This document shows, piece after piece, positions 37,901 to 50,700 of a stretch of DNA of 64,000 nucleotides. The position numbers and the translations under genes are program-made. The stretch spans positions 1,550,001 through 1,614,000 of the forward strand of contig BTPP01000005.1 of the NCBI GenBank assembly GCA_037102815.1. The letters run 5' to 3'. The notes under the pieces were generated by a model. It made no database searches, was not told where the DNA came from, and was given only the letters and a program-made list of their open reading frames with translations. Every line of letters starts with the position of its first letter. Position 1 is the stretch's first letter. The stretch comes from Neurospora intermedia (Eukaryota > Ascomycota > Sordariomycetes > Sordariales > Sordariaceae).

Positions 37901-38377
37901 GGGCCGGCGACGGCGGTTCGACGACGGATGCTGCCAAGCTCTCCCGCCCACCACCCGGACGGCGGCGGCGCTAGGAGACGACTCCGAACCTTGTGGGAAA
38001 ACTCAGGAACAGGAAATTGTCTCCTGCTTGTCTCCATGGCTCTCCGTTCCTCTCCAGTTCTTGGCCCTTGAGTAGCCGCGCCAAGGCGCTTCCAGCGGAG
38101 AAGGCCTCTCAATTCGCACCGAAATTGGCTCCGTGGCTTTCCAGTCAATATTACTGTTATCACACACAGTGAGCACTCGCTCACACAGCGCGGCACAAAA
38201 AATCGCTCTCCATGTGCACCCTTGTGTTCTTGCATATCAAGGCGACAGGCACGCATTGGCCGCGGATCTTTTTTTGCCGTTCTGGTGCCGTGCAGCCGTG
38301 CGATCTATGGACCCTGCGTGGACCCTTTTCTTCACAAAAACTGGCAGACGAAAAAAAACAAAAAAAAAACGGCGGTA
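31332..38377. other. long intergenic region upstream of pma-1, no gene seen
   Basis: About 7 kb between the pma-1 start codon and the transposon. The first few hundred bases read C/T-rich on the reverse strand and are probably the pma-1 leader and promoter. Reading frames of up to 240 codons exist on both strands, but none has a domain, biased codon use or plausible introns. Three AGGTACCT palindromes cluster at 32850, 33106 and 33180. Base composition is normal (not RIP-like) up to the transposon edge. Confidence 0.5.
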
Positions 38378-38471
38378 CTTGGGGGGTTCTGGGCGCCAAG
38401 GCTTTTAACCCCCCTACTCGTTAAGTAGGGGGGTGGGGAATTGTGGGACAGCTTTTTAATCTGGGACAAGC
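38378..38471 (+). repeat. left terminal inverted repeat, 94 bp
   Basis: Begins CTTGGGGGGTTCTGGG and ends CTGGGACAAGC. It pairs with 41619-41712 with one substitution (left G, right T, in the G-rich run near 38433). Unlike the interior it keeps its high G/C content. It contains a hairpin: CCCCCCTACT (38409-38418), loop CGTTA, AGTAGGGGGG (38424-38433), and two direct copies of TGGGACA that could be transposase-binding sites. Confidence 0.95.
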
Positions 38472-38779
38472 CTAGTTGGTACCATACAAATTTGACTATT
38501 AACGCCCTACAAAATCGCTTATTTACATCGTAAAATTGGCAACCGCCTCCGCCACCAAACTATATCCCAATTCGTACAATTTACTATGTAAAGCTATAAA
38601 ATAGTAAGCAGTCTATATATCCATAAATTAATAGAATAATTACTATACTAACCGTTAAATACAATACCTGTAGATTTTAATAAGTACTTCAATAAATTGG
38701 GCGCAATGCCCACTAATTACTATAGCACCCGTATATATCTCAATACCTAATATCGATTTAAATCCCTTAGAGGTAGAGC

Positions 38780-40460
38780 AACGAAGCCACCCACTATTAG
38801 AAACATCACCGCTATTACTAGCGAATCCCGTACATCCATCACTCGTTATATTAAATCCCTACATAAATTTAAAAAGCCCGCCGTATCGCAATAGCCGAGA
38901 GGGCGTCCCCGTATATTAACAAATACTAAAAAAGACGCAATTATATCGTATATAATATTCTACTTCTAAAGGAAATTCCCCGCATTATACAAAATAATTA
39001 TATCGGCTACGAATCGATTACGCTTACTACAGGGTACGCCGGCTAATTATAACGGCTAGTAGTTAGTTTAGTTTATAAAAGACTACCTAGAATTAAAATT
39101 TACGATTTATTACGCCGTCGATATTAAAAAGAGGTTTTAGGAATTGAATAAAGATTTTATTAATAAGTAGTTTAATAAATACGAGGAAGTATTTAATAAA
39201 TATAAAATAATTAAGGGAAATATATAGAATAGTAATAAAATAAGTATTAGAATTAATTATATAGTAAACGGGCGCGTTAGAATTATTATATTTAAGGATT
39301 TATTAAATATTAAAGTAAGTTAATAAAAAGTTTAAGACCTATTTTAATATTACTTTATTAGTAATTTAATATAGGGATAAATATTAATTATTTTTTCTTA
39401 CTTTAATTTGATAGCTAAAAATTAATAATATTACCAATTGTAAATCTATTACCCTTATCGCTAGTATAAGTACTATAATTAACGTTATCCCTATCTATAT
39501 AATTTTTAAGACCGACCTAATAGAAGAATTTATTTATAATAATTTCAATAATAGCATCCGCTTTACTAAATCACTAACGGGCTTCTCGAATACCGACCTT
39601 ACTCTCAATTAATTAAAATATTTTAATTATTATTCCTTCTACCTCTCGCTAATATTTAAAAAGTTGAGAAACGATGATTATTTTAAACTAAAAGAGAAAG
39701 AAGGGTTCTTTTTCAAAAACTAATTCAATTATAACTAATATAAATATAATCACTTCGGTTATAAAATCCCAAATCTAACCAAGGGAATTAAATTTAAGAA
39801 TATCCCTAATACTAAGCGCATTTATTATATACTTATTATCGACGGGTTTAATAGCTATTATAATATAGAGGTTCAATAATATACTAAAGCGTTCAATATT
39901 ATAATAATAGGCTTGCCCCCCTATTCTATATATATAATATAGCCATTTAACATTAGGGTATTCTTATTACTAAAATCCTATTACTAGAAGGTCTTAAAGT
40001 CCTTTATCTAATATAACGAATATACCTTCAACCGGGCAACCTTCGTTAAAGAATTTAAGGGTATCCTTAATAATAGTATAACCAAGTATAATATCTATAA
40101 TAAATTTAATAATACTAAAATATAATTACTAAACCGCTCGAGAATACTATTACAAATCTAAATAAAGCAACCCAAAAAACCCAACCCTACCCTCCCCTTA
40201 ATATTCCCTAAAGAGGACCACTTTACTAAAACTATTAAAATAATCTACTATATTAAAAATAAATACTCCCACCAATTCAACTCTTTACCTATACAAAATA
40301 AACTACCTTCTATTAAAACTATAACCTACGAAGCGGTATTAATAAATAATAAAATTTAAAAATATAATTAGCAAAATAGAAAGAGGGCGGCCAATCTAGA
40401 CTGTAAAATAAGGAAGAGGGTATACTACTTGCCTAAGGAGGGTAACTTTCTAAATCTATC
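38780..40460 (+). pseudogene. Fot1/pogo-like DDE transposase, inactivated by RIP-type mutations
   Basis: Fragments in at least two forward frames line up in order with a Fot1-like transposase. P-R-G-R-P-R-I-L-T starts at 38895 (end of the CENP-B-like DNA-binding region). A W-N-x-D-E block at 39225-39239 now reads stop-N-S-N-K. I-I-D-G-F at about 39835-39849 keeps the second catalytic Asp (GAC at 39841). G-L-P-P-Y-S-x-Y-I-I-(stop)-P-F-N at 39910-39951 corresponds to the G-L-P-P-H-S-x-x-L-Q-P-L-D block. A basic stretch (K-R-x-x-Y-L-P-K-E-G-N) is near 40410-40450. Two of the three catalytic acids are changed to Asn by single G-to-A-type steps. Trp and Gln codons have become TAG. It cannot make a protein. 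The precise ends and frameshift point are uncertain. Confidence 0.8.
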
Positions 40461-41580
40461 GAAGGCTCAACTTAGTACTTAAACAATAGAATAGGTATAA
40501 AAGGAGGCTATAAGTAACTAAAAGAAGTAATTACGAACTATTAGAACTATAAATAATAAAATTATAAATAAAATTAAAAAGCAATAGAGAAAATCACTAA
40601 ACAGTAAGAGGAAAGTCTACTAAAGTATATATTAAAATAATTATAAGAAGAAGCGAGAAGAGGAGGGTTATATACCAATCAATAAGGGTAATATTCTTAA
40701 TACCCAACTAAAGAGGGATACACTATATAAAATTAATATATATAACGTACCTATACCTAATTACTATAAGAAAATATAGGGGGATAGAACCTATATACTA
40801 ATATTAAACTATTTAACTAGCATTAATCTAAGCTTTAATAACTCAGTTGAAATTAATTTAAGTAATAATCCCTCTACTATTCAATTACTAAAACCCCCTT
40901 CCTCGCCTCCCCGCCCACTTTAACCCACCGTTGAAACTAGCTTTCAAATAGCTACGTATATTAATATACAAATTATCAACTCTATAAATAAACCTATCCC
41001 TAAATCTACTACCAACGTTATTCGTTATCTTAATACACAGACGGTCAATATTATATTCGAAGATAAAAATACATTTCTCAACAATAAAGACAATAGTATT
41101 ATAAATAAAATATATAATAATAATAAAGGGGATAAAAAGGAGGAGGAAAATAATTTACTATTATACCCGCTAATTAACTACCGTCTCTTTGTACTACCAC
41201 TACCACCCTCTACCCCCAAACCGCCTACATAAATTAGGCTATCAACTTCAATACTAACCCCCTCAAATCTATCAAAACTACAATCTATTAAATCAACACT
41301 ATACTAGGGGGTTATAAAGTATGTTAAAAATATTATAAAACCTCAAATACAAGCAAGAAAGCAAACCGCACGTATTAAAACTACGCTAGTAAAGTAAGAG
41401 GCAATAGTAAAGGAAGTACCGCCCACACCCAGACCAGCGCCAGCACCAACGCCAATACTAGAAAATAATAAAAAATAACTACAACCGACTAATTTATTTA
41501 CTTACTACCTAATTAAACAATTTACACAATTTCTAATAGCTTCTAACAACGGTATATTAATATATAATATAGTAGTTTAG
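40461..41580. other. 3' interior of the transposon, degenerate
   Basis: The ~1.1 kb between the transposase remnant and the right repeat is also RIP-mutated but shows coding-like traces in short runs: a lysine/glutamate-rich stretch near 40640-40680, a Pro-rich run near 40890-40920 and another near 41410-41460. It may be a long transposase C terminus or a second ORF. Nothing is intact. Confidence 0.35.
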
Positions 41581-41618
41581 TATAGGGGTGGGACAGATTG
41601 CTAGTAAAATTCTATATA

Positions 41619-41712
41619 GCTTGTCCCAGATTAAAAAGCTGTCCCACAATTCCCCAACCCCCTACTTAACGAGTAGGGGGGTTAAAAGCCTTGGCGCCCA
41701 GAACCCCCCAAG
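41619..41712 (-). repeat. right terminal inverted repeat, 94 bp
   Basis: Reverse complement of the left repeat with one mismatch, ending CCCCCCAAG at 41712 directly before the TA duplication. Its hairpin is one pair shorter (CCCCCTACT at 41658-41666, AGTAGGGGG at 41672-41680) because of the single substitution. A further TGGGACA copy lies just inside it at about 41589-41595 in the opposite orientation. Confidence 0.95.
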
Positions 41713-41714
41713 TA

Positions 41715-44700
41715 TTCAGTTGTGGTATTGTAGTAAGCATGAACCGGAACTGGTGACCGCTATCGCTTGTTGTTCATTGCCGTTTCGGTGCCGGCTGGCA
41801 AATTCCCCCAACCACCTTGAATCAGCACAGTCTCTGCAACTGAAGCTTCTGCTGGCTTCCTCCCTGGCAAGTCAATGTGTGTGGACTGTGGACTCGTTCC
41901 TGAATACAGGATCCCTTCAGCCGCCCGTGAATCATGAGCCTGTGAAATCTTCAAGACATCTCCAGGTCTGGCCACTGTATACACAGTACACCAGGAAGCT
42001 GACGCAGAGATGCAATTTCCTGAACTGGAGCACTGTCGGCAATATTCGCAGAAAAGAGTCTGCGCATTCTGCAACCGTGGTAGTATCTGCCCCTGCTCCT
42101 AATGTCCCTGTTTGCGGCTGGTCAGGCCCGTCCATGATCCTGCAATGGAAGCCTCGAATGGGGTAGCCGCGGCGGTTTGCATATAACCAGGGGCAACCGC
42201 CGCTGCCAGCGTTCCCAGTGAGCGGGCATCTTCGGACATTAAAGACGACTAGACGCTACCCCATAATAGCGAACGCTATGCGCGCGTTATCGGCGAAAAC
42301 TAGGTAAACTAGGGAAATCCAACACGCGCCTCGGCTCGCCGACGAACCCAAGCCACCCAGCCAGCCACGTCAAGTCGACAAAGGCCCAGAAGAGAGGCAC
42401 ACGAGCAGCTACCTATACACCGGGCCGAACATATCAGCACCAGCGACGCCGACAACAGCGATGACGTCTGATGACTGAGGCTCGGAATTGTAGAAAAAGG
42501 GGGCGGCGAATTGTTTAATTCACTTTCATTCTAGTTCCAGCAGCTACAGCTCCAACAGCTAGTCTACAGCTTCATCTCACCATATTTTTCTGCTCCGAAC
42601 CGGAAATATCAATCACACAATTATCACCTGTTTTCTACCACCAATTCGACATGGAAAGCCGGCTACAGTCATTGTCAAGCTTCGAATTGAGCAACTCCGC
42701 CAAAATCCTCACGGTCTGATGCCAAAAGACTGTTCAATGAAATGATGACGGTCAATTGCAATGACCAAAGGTCGCTTACCACCCATACGCCAGTTCTTCG
42801 TTACGAGAGGAACCCTCACTTCAACTCCCGATGATGTGCTGGGCAATCCGATACGCGAATTTGAGGGGAAGTGGAAAGTGGTTGAAATGAAGTTGCGGGA
42901 TGGTCTACCAGCTAGTTTGGCGCGGCTGCGTGGGGGGGCGGGCCTCGACAAAGGTTGGGGGTTGGTGCCGTTGTTGCCAGACTGCCACCAGAGTGGGTGG
43001 AAATCTGCGAGCGAGTGTTTTCGGTTCCTGAGGGAAAACGACCCGTAACCAACAAAGCAGCACCGGGCAGCTTATCGCTGCTGTTACCTGTCTGTCATTG
43101 CGACTTGACGCTCTCACAGGTTCGCCACGACACGACATTGGAAATTTGTTTTTGTCATCGTCGTTGCTGTCGTTCAAAGACTTCATTTCAATCTTACCTT
43201 CAATCTCACCAGAACAGGAAAGCTGGCCTAGAGCAAAGGACGGGATGGACAAACACGGACATTTCACACCTTCGACTCAGACATCCACCCCACTTTGTGC
43301 TTATGTGGTAGGTACCTTTTGGGACTAGCTTCGACTTTCTTGTGCACCGGGCCAATTCTTACACTACTGCCCCATGTTCCGATGCAACGAACTGCAAGGC
43401 ACGCGAGACAACAAACAAACTCCACTAATATGGCCACTGTTATTGGACAGCTGAAAACACGACTTGTGGATCATTTGTTGTGGAGACAGTGACAGAGGGC
43501 CGAGGAGAGAAAGAGAGGAAGAGAGAGCCGACAACAACGAAGAAAGAGCTGGAACCGAACCCTTCGTTGCATTGTTGCCCTGCGATCCGACCACAGGTGG
43601 CTAAAGTTAAATCGTGTCACCGCAGTGCAGGCTTACCTGGGGCTCCAGACACCGAGGCTAGGAGGGGAGCCAAAAAAGCAGGGGAAAGGAGAAAACCCAC
43701 TTTTTCTCTGGCTCCCCAGCCATCGCTTTGCGGACTTGCCAGTTGTCATTGAAACCGCTTCCTGTCTGTCTTTCCCTACTTACTTACTTTTATGAGAGGA
43801 AGGGAGGAAGGAGCATGATGGAAGGGCAAGCGAAAAATGCAAACAAAGAGTGAGCAAAATAACAGAGCAAGGTCCCGAAGTAATCTCGGCGATTTGTTGT
43901 AGTTGGCGATGATGATGATGAAAGAACTATGCCGTGTTTGCTAGGTATGAAGGGACTGAGGGAGGATTGCGAACACGCAAAAGACCATTCTCCTTCCTGA
44001 TTGCAAGTTTCATCATTGACCCGTTCAATCGTCCTTGCTAATCCTGCATCTCTGTCGGCTTTTTTCGACGGTTTTAATTTAAATTTTTTTTCTCTGGTTT
44101 TTTTTTTTTTTTTTTTTCTCCTACCTGCTCATCAATCCATGACATCCGAGGTCTCCGAAGTGGATGAACCTGGAAGCAAAGGTCATTGTCAAAAAGACGG
44201 ACAACCATCATCCAAGTACTAACAACCCCCTATGGTTCGGTCCAATTGCGTCTATGCATTTCCGTCGTATATCGACAGCTGCCTTTCTCGATATCCTCCA
44301 GTCTTGCCAGAACTGTGTTCACAACCTGCACAAAGAGTCGTTTTTGTGCACAACAGCTTTGTCATCTAAAAAGAAAATTGCAACTCCTCGTTCTTTTGCG
44401 TATTCCAATTGACGCTATCGAAGCCAAGCGCAACACTTCCAGGCTGGGCGTCGCAAGCCAACTGCTTACCTTCCATCCTTGCAGGCGAAATCTCACTTCC
44501 CATCTTGCGGATGGATGGGGAGGGAAGATCAAAGCTCTCGACTTACGCAAAATGATCAACGTACAACACACTATACAGTACAATCCGCAAATTTCACCTT
44601 CAATGCACACTTACATGACCGCCAGTCGCAGTCTGCAGTTCGCAGGCGCAGTTGTAGCTATGGTTGTAGTGGCCAAGACAGAAAGTGACACAAAAGCAAT

Positions 44701-47700
44701 TGCCAAGAAATACCAAGTAAGATGCAATGCAAGAAGATGGGGGGAAGTGGGAGATCAATTGACAAAGGCGGCCGGATACACGTCCCGTCGAGGTTTGCTG
44801 CAAGTCTGTTAATTGGCAGGTTACATTCCTGATACATAAGGGTAAATTTAGGCACTCACGATCGGTTAGAGTGGCTTGACATATACGTACTGTAACTGAG
44901 TCTATCATAGGCGTGATTGACTTTGGTCGAGGGAAGAGGAAAAGAGAGAGAGAGCATTCTAAAGGGTTGGGAAAGAAAAGACTTGGAAGCTTTCGAGAAA
45001 AGGTGAAAGAAAAGAGGAGATGATCTCAGTTGCTCAAGTCTTCTCGGTCGATTGCATGTACCGAGCCTCAAAGAACACTACCTACACGATGGAAGTTGTC
45101 GTCGAAGTTGCTAGTCAACGGCTTCGGAGTTTTTGTGAACTTACTAGTTTGATCATGTGTCTTTGATCGGTCCGTTTGTTTTGATGAGTCCTCCACACAG
45201 TCCAGTCCAAACAGGGGATGCAATGGAAGTCAAGCAACAACCAGAAGATGCAATTCCTCGAGACGCGTACAACTTTGGGGGAAAGAAACAGCGTAACAAT
45301 CTGCCATGTTGAGACACCGAGACAACATCCATCCAAAAGAGCCAAGACCAAGAGACGCTGTGTGAGTTTCGCCAAGAGAATGAGAGACACTTGTATAGTT
45401 GAGATCAACAACAACACAACCAAACATCGAAGCGGTAAAGGGCCAACAACTCATTCATGATGATAAGACCATGAGAACCAAGAAAAATTGTGAAACTTAA
45501 ACTGCGGTGTATCAAAGGAGTTTACCGTTTTTTTATCTTGGCTCATATGTGGTATCGTTCCAAGTATCTTGAAAATGTTGACTTGTTGCTATCATCCAGG
45601 GGAAGCTGTTGTTTGATTGGTATGGATACAACATGACAGGCAAGTAGTGTTCACCCTCAACCTCTTGGCTTCGAATGTTGAAAAAGGAGACGGGGCACAA
45701 GTGTCAAGTCAACGGTGTGACGAAAAATGCGAGATTTCGGGTTTTGCCTCCGACACCTGAGATGTGTAACGCGATTCATTCATCAACCTTCTTGTCGTCT
45801 ACTTATGTCCCGTTCGAGGATGAAATGAATGTTAGCTATAACGAAGAGACAAACGGTCTGGCCTAAGCTGGACTGCACAGTCCTAACTATGTAGTCTAGG
45901 TACCGAATCACAAAACTTGAACGGCCAGCGCTATATGATATCGATCTGTTTCGAAGCTTAGTATGCCAAGTCCAAGAACCAGGTATCAGATCTGCTGTCC
46001 TGAAAGGTGACTTGCGCCCTTGCATTATGCATGAAGGGTCGTCGGGGTTTTCTTTGTTGGAGTTGGTCGTCACCTGGTAGGGACAGGAACCATACGCTGC
46101 CCTCTATTCTTGTTAACGGTACTTACTGTTGAGGTCTGATTCGGAAATTCGCATGTGTAAAGAAGTTCTCCGTGTTTTTTTTCCACCCCGTGGCTGTATC
46201 GATCTCTTTGCCTAGAGGTACTTACCAGTCTTTGCGAACCCGAGCAACTTCCTTTATTGGGCTTCTTTCATGCCAGTGTCAACTCTAATACCAACTTCAA
46301 CTTCAATCTCAACCCTAGGTTGTTTCGCCTTGGTCACTTGCCCTCACAATGAACCTTTTGCCAAGTCCCCTACCTATCTATGTCAAACAACAACTTGGCT
46401 GATTTCATTTCCTTGAAAGCCCAAAGTTTTCGGCCGTTACAAGAACCTCTTTCACTTGACTACAGCCTTGGAGCGGTTGTTTCCAATCTCAAGGTGTTGT
46501 ACACCTACTTGGCGACTTGGCGACGGGATGACCAGAGTAAAGCATGACATAACTGAGTTGCATGAGCTGAAAGAGTTTGCAACTTGGCAGTTTCTCTTAA
46601 AGGACCTCAGATGATTGTCTTGTTGCCATGATAGCAGCTACCCGTTTGTCTCTCTGCTTGGCTGTTTCTGAACTTTGCCGCTCTCTCTTGGCGGTCGGTC
46701 ATCTCATCGTCAGGCGAAGTGTGTTTCATTGGCTTATGCATCTCTGGATGTGAGCATAAACACGAGTGGGAAACAGCCCAGTACACGCTGCTTGAAAAGC
46801 TGCCCTGTTTCAGGCCTCTTTTTGAGTACATGTTGCTGTAGATCGTGTGATGTTGACTATATGCAATAGAATCGGAGCTATACTTTGTAATCGGTGAGTG
46901 ACTAGGTAGTCACAGGTCTAAATACAGACTCCAACTTTTGTTAGCCATCAAGAGCTCAACCTCAAAAGCAATTCAAGAAGAGAAAACTAATTAAACATTC
47001 TAGTGAACAGAGAAATTACCGCGTGTCGTTGTCCACTTGTGACTTACAGGCACACAAGACCCAGGATGAGGTGCTGACTGGCGGTAACTTACATGCATTC
47101 CGAACTCTCGAACAAGCGTCAATCTAGGCAACAACCCAAGGTAACAGATTGATTTGTTATTGATTGCTACACGGTTACTGTCAAAGGACATGGATCACAA
47201 TGTAAGTACTTAGGTATCGGTGGAGGTATTACAATAGATGTCAAACATGCCTCAGATTCTGAACCGTTGGAAAGGTACTTACTTGCCGTTATTTGCCTCA
47301 CCTCGCTACTACCTAATACTTGAGATTAGGTATTGCTTTGTGTTCCGTACCTTAGTTACACCGTACCTAAGTACCTTGCCGGCTACAGTGTATCAACAAG
47401 GATCGGAGTTAGTCATTCGTGTTGCGAATGCGGCGCAGATCCCGGGAAGCTCCTCGAGTGCTGAGTACTGATGGGTAAGGTTTAGACAGTAGTCCTCGGT
47501 CTAGAATTTGCACAAAACAGAAAGGTACCTAATCTTGACCAGTTGAGGCTGAAGGGTCGCTGACTATATCGACAAATGCCATTGTTCGCTTTGTGGTTTC
47601 ATGTATGCAATAGTCGACATTGGATGCTGGCATTGACAATATGGTCGATAATTGCATATGGCCCAGTTTTTAGATTTCACTCCCTTGTTGTCTTCCATGC

Positions 47701-50700
47701 CCTGACCCCTTTGTTGAATGTCGAAGGACGAGTCTGGCGCAATCGTGTACAGGCACTTCTGGTAGCACGAACATCATTGTCTCGAGATCGATGATTTTGC
47801 CGTTGCTGGCTTGTTGACCACTTCACGTGGTTTCCACGTGGAGTGGCATAAACGCCTTGCCGTCGGTGTCAAGCGGAACTTCGCTTCGTTGCGAAACCGT
47901 TCATGGTCTTTCGAAGCGATTCGAATCGCCATGTATGGTGCTCTCGAGGTCACTGTACAAAACTTGTGGAAACAACACGTGTGCCGCAATTAGTGGCAAA
48001 CTTCCGACATGTTCGGCCGGTTCACGCTCCCGGGATCGGTCAAGCAACAGCCTGGTATATCCGGACTTCCGGATGCCTCAAGCAGGTGTCAGCGTATTCC
48101 CGAAGTCATATCCGGCATTGCAACGAGAATGTAAGGAGAGGCATATAATATCACGACACATGCCATGAAGAATGGGTTTATGCTCGCTATGTTTGTCTTC
48201 CGAACTTTCCGGAGGTGTGGCCAAGACAACACGGATCTCGTCATGTTGCGGAAACGAAGTGCCAAAAAGCCATTAATCAAGCTGAAGACCGCATTCGTCA
48301 TGTTTTTGCAAACGTAGTTCATTTCAGGACTGAGTGACTGTATGCTAGTAGTGATGCCGATGTCATGCGGATATGCATCCCACCGTATTGATGTGGCTCA
48401 ACAGCTACCCGCATGGGTGGTCTCACACTGCAGCTCTCGCCGTTCAGTCGACGTACACGAGCTTGCTGGAACGTCGATACAGACAGCGAAGAGCTTGAAT
48501 TGCTTCGTGCAGGACAAGGGGTTCTTTTAGGACTCAGGTGGTGGTCGGTTAGGAACAAAGCCAGCTAACCACCAGAAGCACCAAGCTTCCAAGTTCTTAT
48601 ACCTTCCCGTCTAAGCGCACAGCGCACCTTCCCAAGCTGTCAAGCTCATGTTCACAATGGCTATGATCCTTGATACCAGTAGCCATGTGTCCAGTCTCCC
48701 GATGATAGAACGAGTTGCATCGTACATACGCCAAGGCTGATGATATGCATCTCAATCGCACCTTCCACCTTCAAGAAGCCTCCCACAATTTCTCCGACAT
48801 CCAGAAAGTCCACTCTCCGAACTCTGCGGTGTTAATGGAATCCGTTGTCATCTACTCAATCCGAAAGAGGGTAGAAAAATTGCCACTACCATGACTAATA
48901 TGCATCACCAGGGGCAGACAGTCATACTTTGTGGAAAGGAAGAACGAAAGGAAAGAAGGAAAGACCATTATTGCATAGACAAGCTGCTCCTCAGTAGGTA
49001 CAGATAGGTACTTTATGGTTGTGACAAATAGAATACAAGAGCGACTGATATGCCTGCCTCCTTACCTAGGTACCTGCCTTGTTAAGCCAAAGGCCCAAAG
49101 ACGAGCGAGGGAAGCCTGAATGAATGTTGCACAATCCAAGTCAAGCCAAACTAGGTCCGGAATCGTACTTGGCTCACTCAAGTTGTCAAAACTGCGGTTA
49201 GATTTGACTTGTCTCTACGCAGACTGAGGTTGGTTTGTTCCATTGTTCGACTTGTTCGGAACCCAGATAAACCTGGCCAAGAATCACTACCACGAAACGG
49301 TTTCCCGGATGAGGTGCTTCCTGTCCTGCAGGAAAATTTAACACCAAGCAACGACTGGGGTTGCCAAGTTAAATTTGACTTCAAACTTGGATATCTTTGG
49401 CTTGCTTGCGTCCGGCTTGACTTGTGTGGAGAAGTGTTCGAAGAGCAGAGCGACCGCGAGTCGCCCTCGACTCAGAATTATACGCCTGATGGGACGGAAA
49501 AGAAGAACTGCATTACTGGCTTATTTTTCGAAACGTGACTTTTGAAAGAGTAATATGGTCAAGTTCGTCAAGGCTGTGCAGTAGGTGGGTAAGTGAGTGA
49601 TATATTTTGGATTATACCTCCAACATGTGTCGACGGAGGCTTTCTTTGCTCTTGTCTTGTGAGTGAAGGTGATGAAGTGATGGGAACGATCTCATTCACA
49701 AACACTTCTCTGGTATCTAGTGTCTAACGAGTCTTCCGGCGTCCCGTCACTCAACGTATCGCAACGCGAATAGAGTAGGTATCTCGGTAAAGTCGAGTCT
49801 TTTGGAAAGGACAGAACTTGCGGCTCTTAATTCAGAACATGGTATTGCTGACCCTGAAGCCACACATCAGCTCTCAAAGTCCTATGGTATAGTCTCCTAC
49901 GTTTCCAAGAGCTGGAAAGCGTTGTCAGGGCACTGCCATATCTTCCCTTCTGACTGCCGTTGAAGCTCACTGACATGGCAATCGTCATGTTGTGTCTGTT
50001 ACTGAGTGTCGAGCGAGACCTTCGCTCTAAGCCGGGGAGGTCCGTCGATTGTGCTAGGCAAAATCAAGCACAATTGCAAGGCCCAAACGGTAACCCCAAA
50101 ACTATAAGGCCGCCATCATGGACCTGGCGACGTCGATGCCTGGTCTCTCAAAGATCCAGGAAGATGGAGGTGGCAGAATGAATTGAAATCATGGGCACGG
50201 AGGTCGAAGCTCTAGACGCCGTAGGGTTGTTTTCATCACAAAACCTCTTCAGTCAAAGATAAGACATGTCGATGCGGTACGAGGCAAAAATCATATATCT
50301 TGACTTACGTTCCCAAATAACCTAAACGCTTCGTGATACAGCGCGTTGTGTATTTATATCGCCCTCTACTACATAAGCCACCGAGTATCACCGACTAAAT
50401 CACCTTTAATTATAGATCGACTCCTAGCATCGACACCTAGCATCCGTTTCTGCCCATCTCATCAGAATCGTTAAGGGGTGAAATAAGAGACATGACCAAG
50501 AACAACAACGAAGTTCAGTCCTGGAATACCTGAGACCTTGGATGTACCAGTTGGAGAAGGAGGACCTGCGCGTGAGACCGTTCCCCAAAACCAAACAAAT
50601 GACCCACACCGCACCAACCACGCCCATGTCCGTTTCCTTGGTAATAGAAAAATTTCTCTATAAAGATGTCGTATGAGGACAGAACCCATCCCGTCCATCC

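Larger units (their letters stand above)
38376..41714. mobile_element. Fot1/pogo-type (Tc1/mariner superfamily) DNA transposon, RIP-destroyed
   Basis: The element runs from 38378 to 41712 (3335 bp) and is bounded by 94-bp terminal inverted repeats that differ at a single base. TA dinucleotides at 38376-38377 and 41713-41714 are the target-site duplication, the hallmark of Tc1/mariner/pogo insertion. The interior is drastically A/T-enriched and TA-rich and has no reading frame of 60 codons on either strand between about 38430 and 41590, whereas DNA on both sides has normal composition. Within it a Fot1-like transposase can still be traced in broken frames (see pseudogene). This is the outcome expected of repeat-induced point mutation. 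At 3.3 kb it is longer than Fot1 itself (about 1.9 kb), so it belongs to a larger Fot1-like subfamily. Confidence 0.93.

Noticed and set aside
44186-44812. 208-codon frame on the + strand
   Set aside because: No domain, no codon bias, no splice-consistent extension; overlapped by other frames.
47916-47929. 14-bp perfect palindrome GCGATTCGAATCGC
   Set aside because: A single isolated copy without companion sites; too little to call a regulatory element.
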